Origin: Thermosynechococcus vestitus BP-1
GTDB taxonomy: Bacteria; Cyanobacteriota; Cyanobacteriia; Thermosynechococcales; Thermosynechococcaceae
NCBI RefSeq assembly: GCF_000011345.1
Contig: NC_004113.1
Coordinates: forward strand, 186,001-250,000
DNA: 64,000 nt
Direction of reading: 5' to 3'
In this document: positions 37,913 through 47,132 of the stretch, piece by piece
Position numbering within the stretch: position 1 is the stretch's first letter
Layout: each line of letters opens with the position of its first letter
The notes under the pieces: generated by a model
What the model was told of the DNA's origin: nothing
What the model saw: only the letters and a program-made list of their open reading frames with translations
Database searches by the model: none
Translations under genes and position numbers: made by a program

Positions 37913-38842
37913 ATGACGCGTAGAAGTCTGAGGGATGGCAAGCCGCAGGCTGAACCCGGTCGAAAGGGTCAGAGTCTGCGACGAGGGCTAAAGAAGCTGC
38001 TTCCAACACCACTATGGAGAGTTGCAGGTCGAGCGTATCGATACGCAGGGCGCATTGGGGTCTGGGCTCATGTCGGCATGCGTATACGCGGCAGTGATCC
38101 CGAAAGTGCACGTATCCTGCGCCGAGCCCTACTACAAGCCCCACTGTCGGCGTTGCGTGATCTGGACGAATGGCAATTCCCGATGGTGGATGAGGAATGC
38201 ACTGTCATAGCCAAGGGTGTGGGAAGGTTTCGCATTCGTGGTCGTACAGACGATCTCTTCCACGCCCTTCCCGGGCAGGAGCCGGCGGTCGAACGTGCTG
38301 TCCGGTTCTTGCTGAAGCCAGGAGACACCTTTATTGACGCAGGCGCCAACATCAGGTTCTACACTGTGCTGGCGAGCCAACTTGTCGGCCCTCGCGGCAA
38401 GGTGATTGCCATCGAAATAATGCCGGAGACCGCGGCCGTTCTGCGGGATAATATTGCACTCAACGGCGCGAGCAATGTCCGGGTGGTGGAAGCGGCACTC
38501 TCCGAGGTGTCGGGGCATAGCGCAACCGCGACCGCGCCGCCGGGCAAGCTTGGGCAAGCGCGGCTTGGTACTCCTTCAGTGACGGGGGCGGTTCCGGTTA
38601 TGACAACAACGCTGAAGGACATTCTTGCTGATGTCGCCTGCGTTAGTCTGATGAAGCTTGATGTTGAGGGCATGGAGATTCCGGCCGTTAGGGGCGCGGG
38701 CGATTCCTTGCGACGGATCAGGGCGATCATTTTCGAAGTCTTGGGCCCCGAGACTGACGCGACCTCTCTCCTGGAAAGCCACGGCTATCGGGTGACAGCG
38801 CTGGATGACCGCAACAGGCTGGCCCGTCTTGAGGAGGTGTGA
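37913..38842 (+). CDS. FkbM family methyltransferase
   Basis: About 309 residues. The FkbM domain lies at about 140-300, with the SAM-binding loop FIDAGANIRFYTVLASQLVG, where the usual GANIG is GANIR, and the acidic VIAIEIMPE. FkbM enzymes O-methylate sugars or polyketides; the cluster suggests a glycan. The ATG at 37913 has AAAGGAG upstream and overlaps the GT2 end. G+C is visibly higher than in native genes, suggesting transfer. The Gly-to-Arg change at the SAM loop may reduce activity. Confidence 0.8.
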   Translation: MTRRSLRDGKPQAEPGRKGQSLRRGLKKLLPTPLWRVAGRAYRYAGRIGVWAHVGMRIRGSDPESARILRRALLQAPLSALRDLDEWQFPMVDEECTVIAKGVGRFRIRGRTDDLFHALPGQEPAVERAVRFLLKPGDTFIDAGANIRFYTVLASQLVGPRGKVIAIEIMPETAAVLRDNIALNGASNVRVVEAALSEVSGHSATATAPPGKLGQARLGTPSVTGAVPVMTTTLKDILADVACVSLMKLDVEGMEIPAVRGAGDSLRRIRAIIFEVLGPETDATSLLESHGYRVTALDDRNRLARLEEV

Positions 38843-38844
38843 GA

Positions 38845-39936
38845 TTGGCACGCATCTCCCTTCTCCTGCCCGACCTGCGTGGTGGCGGAGCCGAGCGGCT
38901 AGGCCTTGTCCTTGCTGAGGAATTCGTGCGGCTGGGCCATGAGGTTGAGTTCGTTCTCATGCGTGCCGAAGGGGAGCTTCTGGCCGAGGCGCGGCGTGGC
39001 TACCCGATTGTGGACCTTAATGCGCCTCGGGCGCGGAACGTCGTGCCGGTCCTTGCCCGCTATCTGCGCACACGCCGTCCTGATGCCCTGATCGCAGCGA
39101 TGTGGCCATTGACTGCCCTCGCGCCGATTGCCGCGCTTATTGCCGGTTTTCGGGGAAAGGTGCTAGTCAGCGAGCATTCCATCCTCTCGCAGCAATACGC
39201 ATCGTGGGGCAAACTTCACTCCTTTGCCCTGCAATTCTCGACTTGCGTGGGCTATCGGCTCGCCTCGGTTCGCGTGGGCGTGTCGCATGGAGCCTGCGCC
39301 GATATGGCCGCCTTGTCGCGAATGGCTCTAGACTGCTTTGAAACAATCTACAACCCTGTTCGTCTAGCGAAACAGCCCTCACCAGAGGTGCTGCAGGCTG
39401 TCGATGCACTGTGGGAAACTGGGCGGCCGCGCATCCTGAGTGTTGGCGCTCTGAAACCGGTGAAAAACCACGCCCTTCTGTTGCGCGCCTTTGCCATGCT
39501 GCCACGTTCCGAGGCAAAGCTGATGCTCCTCGGGAAGGGTCAGAACGAGGCTGCCTTGCGCGCTTTGGCCGCCGAGCTCGGGATTGCAGACCGGGTGATC
39601 TTCGCTGGCTTCCACCCCGATCCTGCACCCTTCTACGCCACGGCGGATCTGTTCGTCCTGTCCTCCGATTATGAAGGCTTTGGCAACGTGATCGTCGAGG
39701 CCCTGTCCTTCGGCCTGCCGGTCGTTTCCACCGACTGCCCCTCGGGTCCGGCGGAAATCCTTGCGGAGGGGCGGTTCGGCCGCCTTGTTCCGGTAGGGGA
39801 TGCGCCGGCGCTGGCCCGGGCCATGGATGCAGTCCTCGATTCCCCTGTGGATCGCGATGCCCTGCGGCAACGCGCGGCCGATTTCGCGCCTGAGATCGCA
39901 GCGCGCAAGTATCTGGACCTCTTGAGTTTTGCATGA
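38845..39936 (+). CDS. Family 4 glycosyltransferase
   Basis: About 363 residues of GT-B fold. The N-terminal acceptor domain starts LARISLLLPDLRGGGAERLG, with the glycine-rich loop. The donor domain contains ILSVGALKPVKNH, LMLLGKGQNEAALRALAAEL, and the GT4 signature YATADLFVLSSDYEGFGNVI with the E(x7)E nucleotide-sugar motif. The TTG at 38845 is preferred because GAGGAGG lies 7 nt upstream; GTG at 38839 is too close to it. High G+C. It overlaps the next gene by 4 bp. Confidence 0.87.
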   Translation: MARISLLLPDLRGGGAERLGLVLAEEFVRLGHEVEFVLMRAEGELLAEARRGYPIVDLNAPRARNVVPVLARYLRTRRPDALIAAMWPLTALAPIAALIAGFRGKVLVSEHSILSQQYASWGKLHSFALQFSTCVGYRLASVRVGVSHGACADMAALSRMALDCFETIYNPVRLAKQPSPEVLQAVDALWETGRPRILSVGALKPVKNHALLLRAFAMLPRSEAKLMLLGKGQNEAALRALAAELGIADRVIFAGFHPDPAPFYATADLFVLSSDYEGFGNVIVEALSFGLPVVSTDCPSGPAEILAEGRFGRLVPVGDAPALARAMDAVLDSPVDRDALRQRAADFAPEIAARKYLDLLSFA

Positions 39937-41141
39937 CTTCCGTTCTCTACCTCACCTGCAACGGCCTTCTCGAGCCCTTGGGGCAGAGCCAGATCATCGC
40001 CTATCTGCGCGGGCTGTCAGGCGATTACGCGATCACGCTCTACACCCATGAAAAGCCGGAGGATCTGGCCGACAACGCTGCGCTTGAACGTGCCCGTGTC
40101 GACTGTATGCATTATGGCATCCGGTGGGAGATGCGCCGCTTTCGCCGCAAGCCGAAGCTGATTGCCTCGGCCATGAGGCTGCTGGCCATGTTTCTGTTCG
40201 CCCTGCGGGAGGTGCGGGCGGGCCGGGTCGGGCTCATCCATACGCGCTCCTACCTTCCGGCTGCGGTGGCATGGGCGGTATGGCGGCTAAGGGGAACGCC
40301 GTTCATCTTCGACATGCGGGCCCTATGGCCGGAGGAGCTGATCACGGCCGGCCGGCTTCGGCGTGGTTCGCTACTGCATCGTGTGATCGCCATGATCGAA
40401 CGCCTCTGTCTACGCGACGCAGCTGCGGTGGTGTCACTTACCCATGCCGCCGTCGCATATCTGCGCACGGTCTACCCTGCAGAGCTTTCGAGTCAGGAGA
40501 TTGCCGTCATTCCCACCTGCGCCGATCTGGATCGATTCTCTCCACCACCTGATGGACCGCCGGTGGGGCCAATGGTGCATGGGTGTATCGGCACGCTGTT
40601 GAGTGGTTGGTTCCGCATCGACTGGCTTACGGCATGGATCGCAACTGTCGCCGAATGTGACCCAGCGGCGCGCTTTTCGATCATTTCGCGCGATCATCCG
40701 GCGCGCATTCGCACCGCGCTCGATCCGCAAGGGTTGTTGGGAGATCGGCTCGAGATTGGCAGCCGCAGACCGGAAGAGATGCCGGACGCCGTCCGCCAGC
40801 ATCATCTATCGGTGATGTTTTACGCGGGAGGTGCGGTTTCCGAGCTGGGGCGATCGCCCACCCGCCTGGCTGAAGTCCTGGGGACTGGTCTTCCCGTGGT
40901 GGCGAACGAGGGTGTGGGGGATGTGGCGCGAATCGTGCGCGACAATCGGGTCGGCGTGGTTCTCGACGATCCGTCGCCCGAGGCAGTCCGCCGCGCGCTC
41001 GATGAGCTCAAGGCGCTGATGGCCGACTCCGATCTTTCGGCGCGCTGCCGCCGAACAGCCGAAGAGCTTTTCTCGCTTGAAGTCGGAACTGTGGCTTATG
41101 ACCGCCTCTATCGCCGCATTTTCGGGACAGAGGGTACCTGA
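39933..41141 (+). CDS. Family 4/1 glycosyltransferase
   Basis: A 402-residue GT-B protein. N-terminal MTSVLYLTCNGLLEPLGQSQ and PFIFDMRALWPEEL define the acceptor half. The C-terminal half holds HHLSVMFYAGGAVSELGRSP and RLAEVLGTGLPVVANEGVGD, equivalent to the nucleotide-sugar binding E(x7)E region. The sugar and acceptor cannot be deduced. It is GC-rich, overlaps the GT4 upstream (ATGA), and its stop is followed 1 bp later by the dead asnB start, so the block looks like one transferred operon. Confidence 0.85.
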   Translation: MTSVLYLTCNGLLEPLGQSQIIAYLRGLSGDYAITLYTHEKPEDLADNAALERARVDCMHYGIRWEMRRFRRKPKLIASAMRLLAMFLFALREVRAGRVGLIHTRSYLPAAVAWAVWRLRGTPFIFDMRALWPEELITAGRLRRGSLLHRVIAMIERLCLRDAAAVVSLTHAAVAYLRTVYPAELSSQEIAVIPTCADLDRFSPPPDGPPVGPMVHGCIGTLLSGWFRIDWLTAWIATVAECDPAARFSIISRDHPARIRTALDPQGLLGDRLEIGSRRPEEMPDAVRQHHLSVMFYAGGAVSELGRSPTRLAEVLGTGLPVVANEGVGDVARIVRDNRVGVVLDDPSPEAVRRALDELKALMADSDLSARCRRTAEELFSLEVGTVAYDRLYRRIFGTEGT

Positions 41142-41142
41142 C

Positions 41143-43119
41143 ATGTGTGCTCTGACCGGGATCCTTGCCGGCAGCGGCCCCCACCACTCTGACCTCGCGT
41201 CCATAGCTATAGCTAGGCGCATGGTGGAAGCGCTTTATCACCGCGGACCCGACGATGGCGAGGTGTGGACTGAGGAGGGCATCGCGCTTGACCACTGGCG
41301 GCTCTCAATCCTAGATCTCTCGCTGGCCGGGGCGCAGCCCATGGTCTCGCCCTCGAGGCAGTTTGTGATTGCGTACAACGGCGAGATTTACAACCATTTC
41401 GAGCTGCGCCGTGAGCTTGAGAATGCAGGTGCTGTTTCTGTCTGGCGCGGGGATTCAGATACAGAAACGCTTCTAGTCAGCATAGAACACTGGGGCCTTG
41501 AGGAGACGCTTACCTGAGCTACCGGTATGTTTGCCCTCGCCCTTTGGGACCGGCTGGCGCGGTTGCTTTTCCTTGCCCGCGATCGCATCGGTGAACAGCC
41601 GCTCTACTGGGGCTGGGCCGGGCGCGACCTGGTGTTTGGCTCGGAGCTGAAGGCGCTGCGTCGCTATCCAGACTTTCCGCGCGAGATCTACCGCGAGGCG
41701 CTGGGGCTGTATGTCCGGTATGCCTATGTGCCCGCACCGTGGAGCATCCACCCTGGGGTCTTCAAGCTCGAGCCCAGCTGCATCCTTGAACTTTCTGGGC
41801 CGGTGACCGCAGCGCCGCCGACTGCTCCATTGCGCCCGGGCGGTTCCTTTGAGGGGCTGTCGATTCGGCGCTACTGGTCGCTTGCCCATCTGGTCGCGCA
41901 GGGCGCGCAGGAGCGCTTCACAGATGAGGGGGAGGTGATCGCCGCAGTCGAGGCAGCCCTCGAAACTGCCGTTAGCCGCCAGCTCATCCCCGACGTCCAG
42001 CTGGGCGCCTTTCTATCCGGCGGGATCGACAGCTCGCTGGTCGTGGCGCTGATGCGGAAGGTGACAGACGTCCCGGTGTAGACCTTCACCATCGGCTTCG
42101 AGGATCCGGCCTTCGACGAAAGCCCCCATGCCGAGGCCGGAGTCCGCCATCTGAGGACCGAGCACACGACGCTAACCGTGACCAAGTCCGAGGCGCGCGA
42201 GGTGATCCCGAATCTGCCCGACGTGTACGACGAGCCCTTCGTAGATCCCCACTCACCTCGTGTGCCGCGCAGCCCGCCGCCACGTTACGGTGGCGCTGTC
42301 GGGTGATGGTGGCGACGAGCTTTTCGGCGGCTACAACCGGTATTTCTGGGGGCCGCGGATCTCGGATAAGCTGGTGTGGATGCCGTGTGGTTTGCGCCAT
42401 GTGCTTGGGCGCGGGATATATGCAGTTCCCATTGAGCTTTGGGACCGGCTGAACCACTTCGCTCTGCCTTCCCGTCGGGTTGCGCTTCTTGGAGACAAGG
42501 TACATCGGCTTGGCGATCGGCTGCGGACTGTGCGGGATTACAAGGATATTTACCGTTTCCTGGTGACCTTGTGGCTGGGTTCCGGATGATACTCAGTGAG
42601 GTGGGGCATCCGAAGTGCTCGCTCGACGATCCGACCCCTGCGCTTCTCGATCCCGACCCCGCCACCTGGATGATGTTCCAGGACATGCGCAGCTACCTAC
42701 CCGAAGACATTTTACGCAAGGTGGACCGGGCAGCGATGGGCATCAGCCTCGAGACGCGCACGCCCTTCCTCGACCCCGGCGTGCTCAAGGCTTCGATGCA
42801 GGTACCGACGGCCATGAAAATCCGAAACGGCCAAGGCAAGTGGATCCTACGCCAGATGCTGTATCGGTACATACCCCGCGAACTAATCGAGCGGCCAAAG
42901 GCCGGTTTCGCTATTCCAATCGATGAATGGCTGCGCAGACCGCTACGTCCTTGGGCCGAGGATTTGTTATCAGAAAATGCGCTGGGGCGTGCTGGCTTGA
43001 TTAAGCCTGCTCCTGTTCAGGGAGCTTGGCAGGAACACTGTTCACGACGACGCGATTGGACGTACCAGCTGTGGGTTATACTAATGTTACAAGCTTGGAA
43101 AGAGAACTTAAATGGATAA
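41143..43119 (+). pseudogene. Asparagine synthetase-like gene, inactivated
   Basis: The frame starts MCALTGILAGSG with the amidotransferase Cys2 and runs over VIAYNGEIYNHFELRREL to a premature TGA at 41515. It continues in the same frame from MFALALWDRLARLL through LGAFLSGGIDSSLVVALM to a TAG at 42079. A frame change follows near 42250-42270 (then [18 protein letters not shown]) and another near 42560-42590, after which the last part ends AWKENLNG at 43119. Two nonsense mutations and at least two indels exclude a working enzyme. It is GC-rich and only distantly similar in DNA to the intact asnB at 31229. Confidence 0.88.
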
Positions 43120-43501
43120 TGTAGACACAAAGACTGTTCAGTCCTTTGGAGATGAATGGTTGCATTTCGATCAATCTATCCTTGACAAAACGGAATATGG
43201 ACGACTCTTTGAGAGCTATTTCCGAATCTTCCCATGGGATAGTCTGCCTCAAAATTCATGGGGTTTTGATATGGGATGTGGATCTGGCCGCTGGGCAAGG
43301 GGTGTAGCCGCCAAAGTTGGGCACCTCACTTGCATAGATCCTTCCTCAAAGGCGCTGGCTGCAGCAAAACGTAATCTGGCCGTCTTTCACAATATTAGCT
43401 TTATAAATGCGAGCACCTCCGACATGCCGCTTGAACCAAACAGTCAGGATTTCGGGTATTCACTTGGGGTGCTTCACCATCTCCCAGATACTACTCGCGC
43501 T
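43112..43501 (+). pseudogene. SAM-dependent methyltransferase, 3' truncated by IS remnant
   Basis: A class I methyltransferase N-terminal part of about 130 residues. It opens MDNVDTKTVQSFGDEWLHFD and has motif I in GFDMGCGSGRWARGVAAKVG, motif II in LTCIDPSSKAL, and the post-motif FGYSLGVLHHLPDTT. At 43502 the sequence switches to an IS4-like left end (CAGAAGTGTTGAAAAAGAG), which supplies a stop after 4 further codons. The catalytic core lacks its C-terminal strands and is unlikely to work. The start overlaps the asnB pseudogene by 8 bp. Confidence 0.8.
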
Positions 43502-43797
43502 CAGAAGTGTTGAAAAAGAGTTTAAGAGACTAGAAAAAAAAGAAGAAATGTTGTATTTTTCCTCAAAAGCAGAAAAAACAATCAGTCTATTACGATATCT
43601 TTTGCAACTCTTGTCAAGTGTATTGTCAATCCGCTCAGCCCGTGTGACTACCCCGTCCTCAACTCTCAATTATTCCTCAAAATCTGGTTGATCTACATTC
43701 TTGACCAAGGGTTAACCAGCATAGTAGCATTATTTTATCCCTTGAATAATTCAGGGATTAGGGTGGACATATCCACTTTTTCAAAGTTAACAGAACA
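43502..43797 (+). mobile_element. IS4-like left-end remnant
   Basis: The first 130 bp resemble 45185-45305 closely (shared CAGAAGTGTTG end, then a matching run through TCTTTTGCAACTCTTGTCAAG). The last part (43760-43797, GTGGACATATCCACTTTTTC) resembles 45316-45360. No transposase frame remains. The remnant breaks the methyltransferase and ends directly at the ATG of the next glycosyltransferase. Confidence 0.75.
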
Positions 43798-44862
43798 ATG
43801 AAAGTGCTCATTCTAACGAGGTACGAATCGCTTGGGGCGAGTAGCCGTGTACGGTTTATGCAGTATCTGCCGCTTCTGCAGGAGGCTGGTATCGAAGCCT
43901 TGATATGTCCCCTGTTGAATGACGGGTACATTCAATCCCTTTACTCAGGGTCTAGACCTCTGGTTAATATATTGAGTCGATATTGGAAAAGAATCCTTGA
44001 TCTATTGAGGATCGGGAGATTTGACATTTTATGGATTGAGAAAGAGCTATTCCCCTGGTTACCCGATTGGATCGAAAAAATGTTTTTACAATCGGCTCCT
44101 CCTTTTATTTTAGATTTTGATGATGCGATTTTTCATAATTACGATCAATCTCGATCAATTCTGGTAAATAAATTGTTGGGAAGAAAGATAGACTCGCTGA
44201 TGAAGTGTGCCGATCTGGTCATGGCTGGCAATCCGTACATTGCAACGCGCGCTATCGACGCTGGGGCAAAAAAAGTCGTCGTCGTGCCGACAGTAGTTGA
44301 CCTTAAGCGGTATGACATAACTGTAGTTCATCATGACAAGGCTGTTGTGACAATTGGCTGGATAGGGTCCCCTTCTACGGCCAATTACTTGCACATAGTG
44401 CAGGAACCCTTGCGGGAACTAAGTACCCGCTATTCTATTCGCTGTGTGGCTATTGGGGCGCGTCGTGAACAACTCTTGGGTACGCCATTTGAACCTCGCC
44501 CTTGGGCTGAAAAAACAGAGGCCTCCGAACTGGCTGCGTTAGACATTGGCATCATGCCTTTACCTGACGCGCCATGGGAGCGCGGCAAATGCGGGTACAA
44601 GCTAATTCAGTACATGGCCTGCGGTTTGCCAGTGGTTGCTTCACCGGTTGGTGTGAACTGTGAGATTGTCGAGCACGGTGTCAACGGGTTTCTCGCCAGT
44701 ACCGATGCGGAGTGGCGGCACGCGATTGAGACTTTGATTAACGATGCCGATCTACGCTCTCGCATGGGGGCAGCCGGGCGCCGCAAAGTAGAACATGAAT
44801 ACTCATTACAGGTGTGGGGAGACAGGGTGGCAGAATTGTTTCTTGATGTGGCCAAAAGTTGA
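43798..44862 (+). CDS. Glycosyltransferase (GT4-like), intact
   Basis: 354 residues. It begins MKVLILTRYESLGASSRVRF and has the donor-site region PLPDAPWERGKCGYKLIQYM and ACGLPVVASPVGVNCEIVEH with GVNGFLAS. The sequence GWIGSPSTANYLHIV is typical of glycosyltransferases that bind UDP-sugars. Base composition is lower in G+C than in the preceding block. A truncated near-identical copy lies at 33292-33720. The start codon directly follows IS-remnant sequence, so its native promoter has probably been replaced. Confidence 0.85.
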   Translation: MKVLILTRYESLGASSRVRFMQYLPLLQEAGIEALICPLLNDGYIQSLYSGSRPLVNILSRYWKRILDLLRIGRFDILWIEKELFPWLPDWIEKMFLQSAPPFILDFDDAIFHNYDQSRSILVNKLLGRKIDSLMKCADLVMAGNPYIATRAIDAGAKKVVVVPTVVDLKRYDITVVHHDKAVVTIGWIGSPSTANYLHIVQEPLRELSTRYSIRCVAIGARREQLLGTPFEPRPWAEKTEASELAALDIGIMPLPDAPWERGKCGYKLIQYMACGLPVVASPVGVNCEIVEHGVNGFLASTDAEWRHAIETLINDADLRSRMGAAGRRKVEHEYSLQVWGDRVAELFLDVAKS

Positions 44863-45185
44863 GCGGGGCTTGGGCTGGATGGTAGTTTAGAGACAGACGC
44901 AGTACAGCAGGTCGCTTTCTAAAGCCCTACCGCTAATCAAGGCCTGTCTCTTAAGCATTTTTTTCATTCTGTCATTCAAATGCTCTACTCAAATTTTTCA
45001 GGTGAGTCGTGCCACTATCCATCACCAGCTAAGGGGGACAACTGAGCGCGCACCCTTGTTCCCCGTTGTTCTTGGACACTCGATTGGCAGTCCTTAGCGG
45101 CAGACGTTGTAGTCCATTCCGATCCGGGTTTAATCGGTGCGCTGAAGCGAGCGCGGATCTATGCATGGTCAAATGGTTCTATTGC
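44863..45185. other. Intergenic, gene remnants only
   Basis: About 320 bp without an intact gene. Between 45040 and 45175 a plus-strand frame reads VVVHSDPGLIGALKRARIYA, which looks like the end of a former coding sequence, cut at 45186 by the IS4-like element. Nothing else is recognised. Confidence 0.4.
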
Positions 45186-46141
45186 AGAAGTGTTGCAAGA
45201 TAGATTAAGAGGCTAGAAAAAAGGGAACAAATGTCATATTCTTCCCTTAGAAGAAGGAAGAATACAAATTTACTACGTCATCTTTTGCAACTCTTGTCAA
45301 GTCTATTCTCAAATTAAGGTAGACATCTTCACTTTTTCGAAAGCCAACAAAACTCAGGACATCAGCTTATTCGAAGGTATTTACACTCACTTGATGTCTC
45401 AAGCAAAAAGAGACATCATTCTTCCATTCTGATGGTGTTTCCTATCGATTCAACTGTCATTAGCCTGACGAGTGAACTCTTTTTTCTATCAATATCATCA
45501 AGTGAAGTTAATTACAGGATTTATTTAACAGAGAATATTCTGGGTAAAGCGGTGATTTCTTTTTGGGGAGAGACATGACCTGAGCTTTCAAGAGGAGATT
45601 CTAGGAATGATCTCTGAGAATGCTGTTGTGGTAATGGATAGAGGGTTTGCAAGTTGGAAATTTTTAGAGCAACTGAGTGAGAGGAACTGTTTATTTGTTG
45701 TACGTCTCAAAAATAATATGAGAATGAAGTTCAATGATCATAGATATCGAGTAGTTGAATTTTATGACGAGAATCAAAGGGAGTTTTGTCTTGCGACGAA
45801 TCTAAAGCATCTGAGTGATGAGGAAGTGAGTCAACTATATCGGCATCGGTGGGCGATTGAGAATCTATGGAAATTTCTGAAGATGCATTTATCCTTAGAC
45901 AGGCTGATTGCAAAGAGCTTGAAGGGAATGGTGAATCAGATTTATATGTTTCTAATTGTATATTTAATTTTAGAGCTAGTGGATGTACCTAAATACTTTG
46001 GGAGGAAGCTATTAGATAAATTGCGATATCTGCAACTCGAACTCAGTCGTGGGTGCTCGGTAGTGCATTGGTGCTTTGATTGGCAGCCAGAGCAACTCAT
46101 CACTTAGAATGTTAAGTTTTGTTTCGGGATTCAACACTTCT
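45186..46141 (+). mobile_element. IS4-like element, degenerate
   Basis: Inverted ends AGAAGTGTTG at 45187-45196 and CAACACTTCT at 46132-46141 bound a 956-bp stretch. It holds a transposase whose first half is full of stops (fragments FPIDSTVISLTSELFFYQYH near 45432 and AFKRRFLGMI near 45583) and whose second half is open. Related left-end remnants occur at 43502 and 59727. Confidence 0.78.
45607..46107 (+). pseudogene. IS4-family transposase, C-terminal fragment
   Basis: A 166-codon open frame with the second catalytic Asp in VVVMDRGFASWKFLEQL, and YRHRWAIENLWKFLKMHLSL with the catalytic Glu and Y-R-E-like spacing of DDE_Tnp_1 transposases. The N-terminal half upstream, with the first Asp (FPIDSTVIS), is separated by several in-frame stops and indels, so the enzyme is inactive. 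Confidence 0.82.
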
Positions 46142-46727
46142 CGGCTCAAACTATGGCAATGGGCACGACCTAGGCACCCAAACCAACCTACCAGATGGAT
46201 TAGGAACAAATACTTCACAAGGTAGGCAATAAGAATTGGGTGTTCAGCACTCTATTGAAGGCCAAGAAAAACAACCTGACGGCCATATACCTCATCAAAG
46301 CGTCAGGCAGACCCATACAACGCCATGTCAAAATCAAAAGTGAAGCTAATCCATTCCTGCCCAAATGGGAAGAGTACTTCCAGAACCATCGGAAAAACTA
46401 AAGAACCACTGAACGAGTATCGAAGAACCAAACGGCTTGTCTGGAAACGATAAGGCGGAATCTGTCCAGTTTGTGGCGAGCCAATCACACAGGACACCCC
46501 TGTGGAAACTCATCACAGCCTACCCCGCCACAAGGGTGGGACAGATGAACTGGACAACCTCGTCTTAATCCACACACACTGCCACAAACAGGTGCATAGT
46601 CGCAGTTGTCAACACAGCCGGCTCCTGTCACAAGAGGCTTTGTAGAGGCTTAAGCCGGATGCGGGGAAACTCGCACGTCCGGTTCCTAGAGGGACAAGAT
46701 GGCAGTAATGTCTCCTTGCTACTCGAC
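46142..46727 (+). mobile_element. Group II intron, 3' fragment with decayed maturase tail
   Basis: Ends in domain V (TAAGCCGGATGCGGGGAAACT then CGCACGTCCGGTTC-type arms) and the 3' end CTACTCGAC at 46727, like the full intron copies. Upstream it encodes the end of an intron protein: KNNLTAIYLIKASGRPIQRH (domain X/D-like), a stop, then an HNH endonuclease segment with ICPVCGEPI, ETHHSLPRHKGGTDELDNLV and HTHCHKQVH. Stops and indels break the protein. The 5' part of the intron, including most of the reverse transcriptase, is missing. Confidence 0.82.
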
Positions 46728-46930
46728 TGAGGGAGGCGATCGCCCCGGGTTTGATCCAGCCACTCAAAAATCCAATCCAACTGCTCCAACGTCATCAGAC
46801 CATACTGCCAAAGAATAATTGGCAACGAAGCCCGTTGCTGCTGCCATTGGCGCACAGCCATAGCAATGCTCTGCGGGGGCAATGCCAGTTCCTGTTCAAG
46901 ATAGTGGAACAGTTGAGGAGAGTAGAGCAT
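46628..46930 (-). CDS. DUF2949 family protein with intron-derived C-terminus
   Basis: The first 67 codons (46930 to 46728) read MLYSPQLFHYLEQELALPPQ ... QLDWIFEWLDQ, matching the short cyanobacterial DUF2949 family of unknown function. At 46727 the frame crosses into the 3' end of the group II intron and continues for about 33 codons before a stop. The native C-terminus was probably only a few residues longer than the junction, so the core domain may still be complete. The added tail is antisense intron sequence. Confidence 0.7.
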   Translation of the reverse strand: MLYSPQLFHYLEQELALPPQSIAMAVRQWQQQRASLPIILWQYGLMTLEQLDWIFEWLDQTRGDRLPQSSSKETLLPSCPSRNRTCEFPRIRLKPLQSLL

Positions 46931-47132
46931 TGCAGGTAACAGTGGTTGATTAACAGGGATAACGGTGTATTTAGGGGTTTAGACATGCAGTATAGCAACG
47001 GGATTCTCAGGATAGGGCGAATTTAACAAAAGCGGCACATCACCTGAGAAGACCCTGGGGCTGATTGCAATGTTTCGCAGCATACCCTTAAGATAATTAA
47101 AAAAGATGCCCAATTTGTAAATTTTTATTACG

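Larger units (their letters stand above)
35973..37923 (+). pseudogene. Family 2 glycosyltransferase split by an IS5-family element
   Basis: The N-terminal part, 35973-36599, has the GT2 nucleotide-sugar fold (VTFAVFAYNQEKYIREAVED, LEIILSDDCSSDGTFEIMKQ, AAGDDVSFPHRVEML). The C-terminal part, 37444-37923, resumes in frame after the insertion (MFRALLMGPIAGVEEPLV). Removing the IS and one copy of the duplicated TA rejoins DGPL to MFRALL without a frame change. The gene was therefore intact until this insertion. The product probably transferred a sugar in the polysaccharide pathway. Its end overlaps the FkbM gene by 11 bp. Confidence 0.85.
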
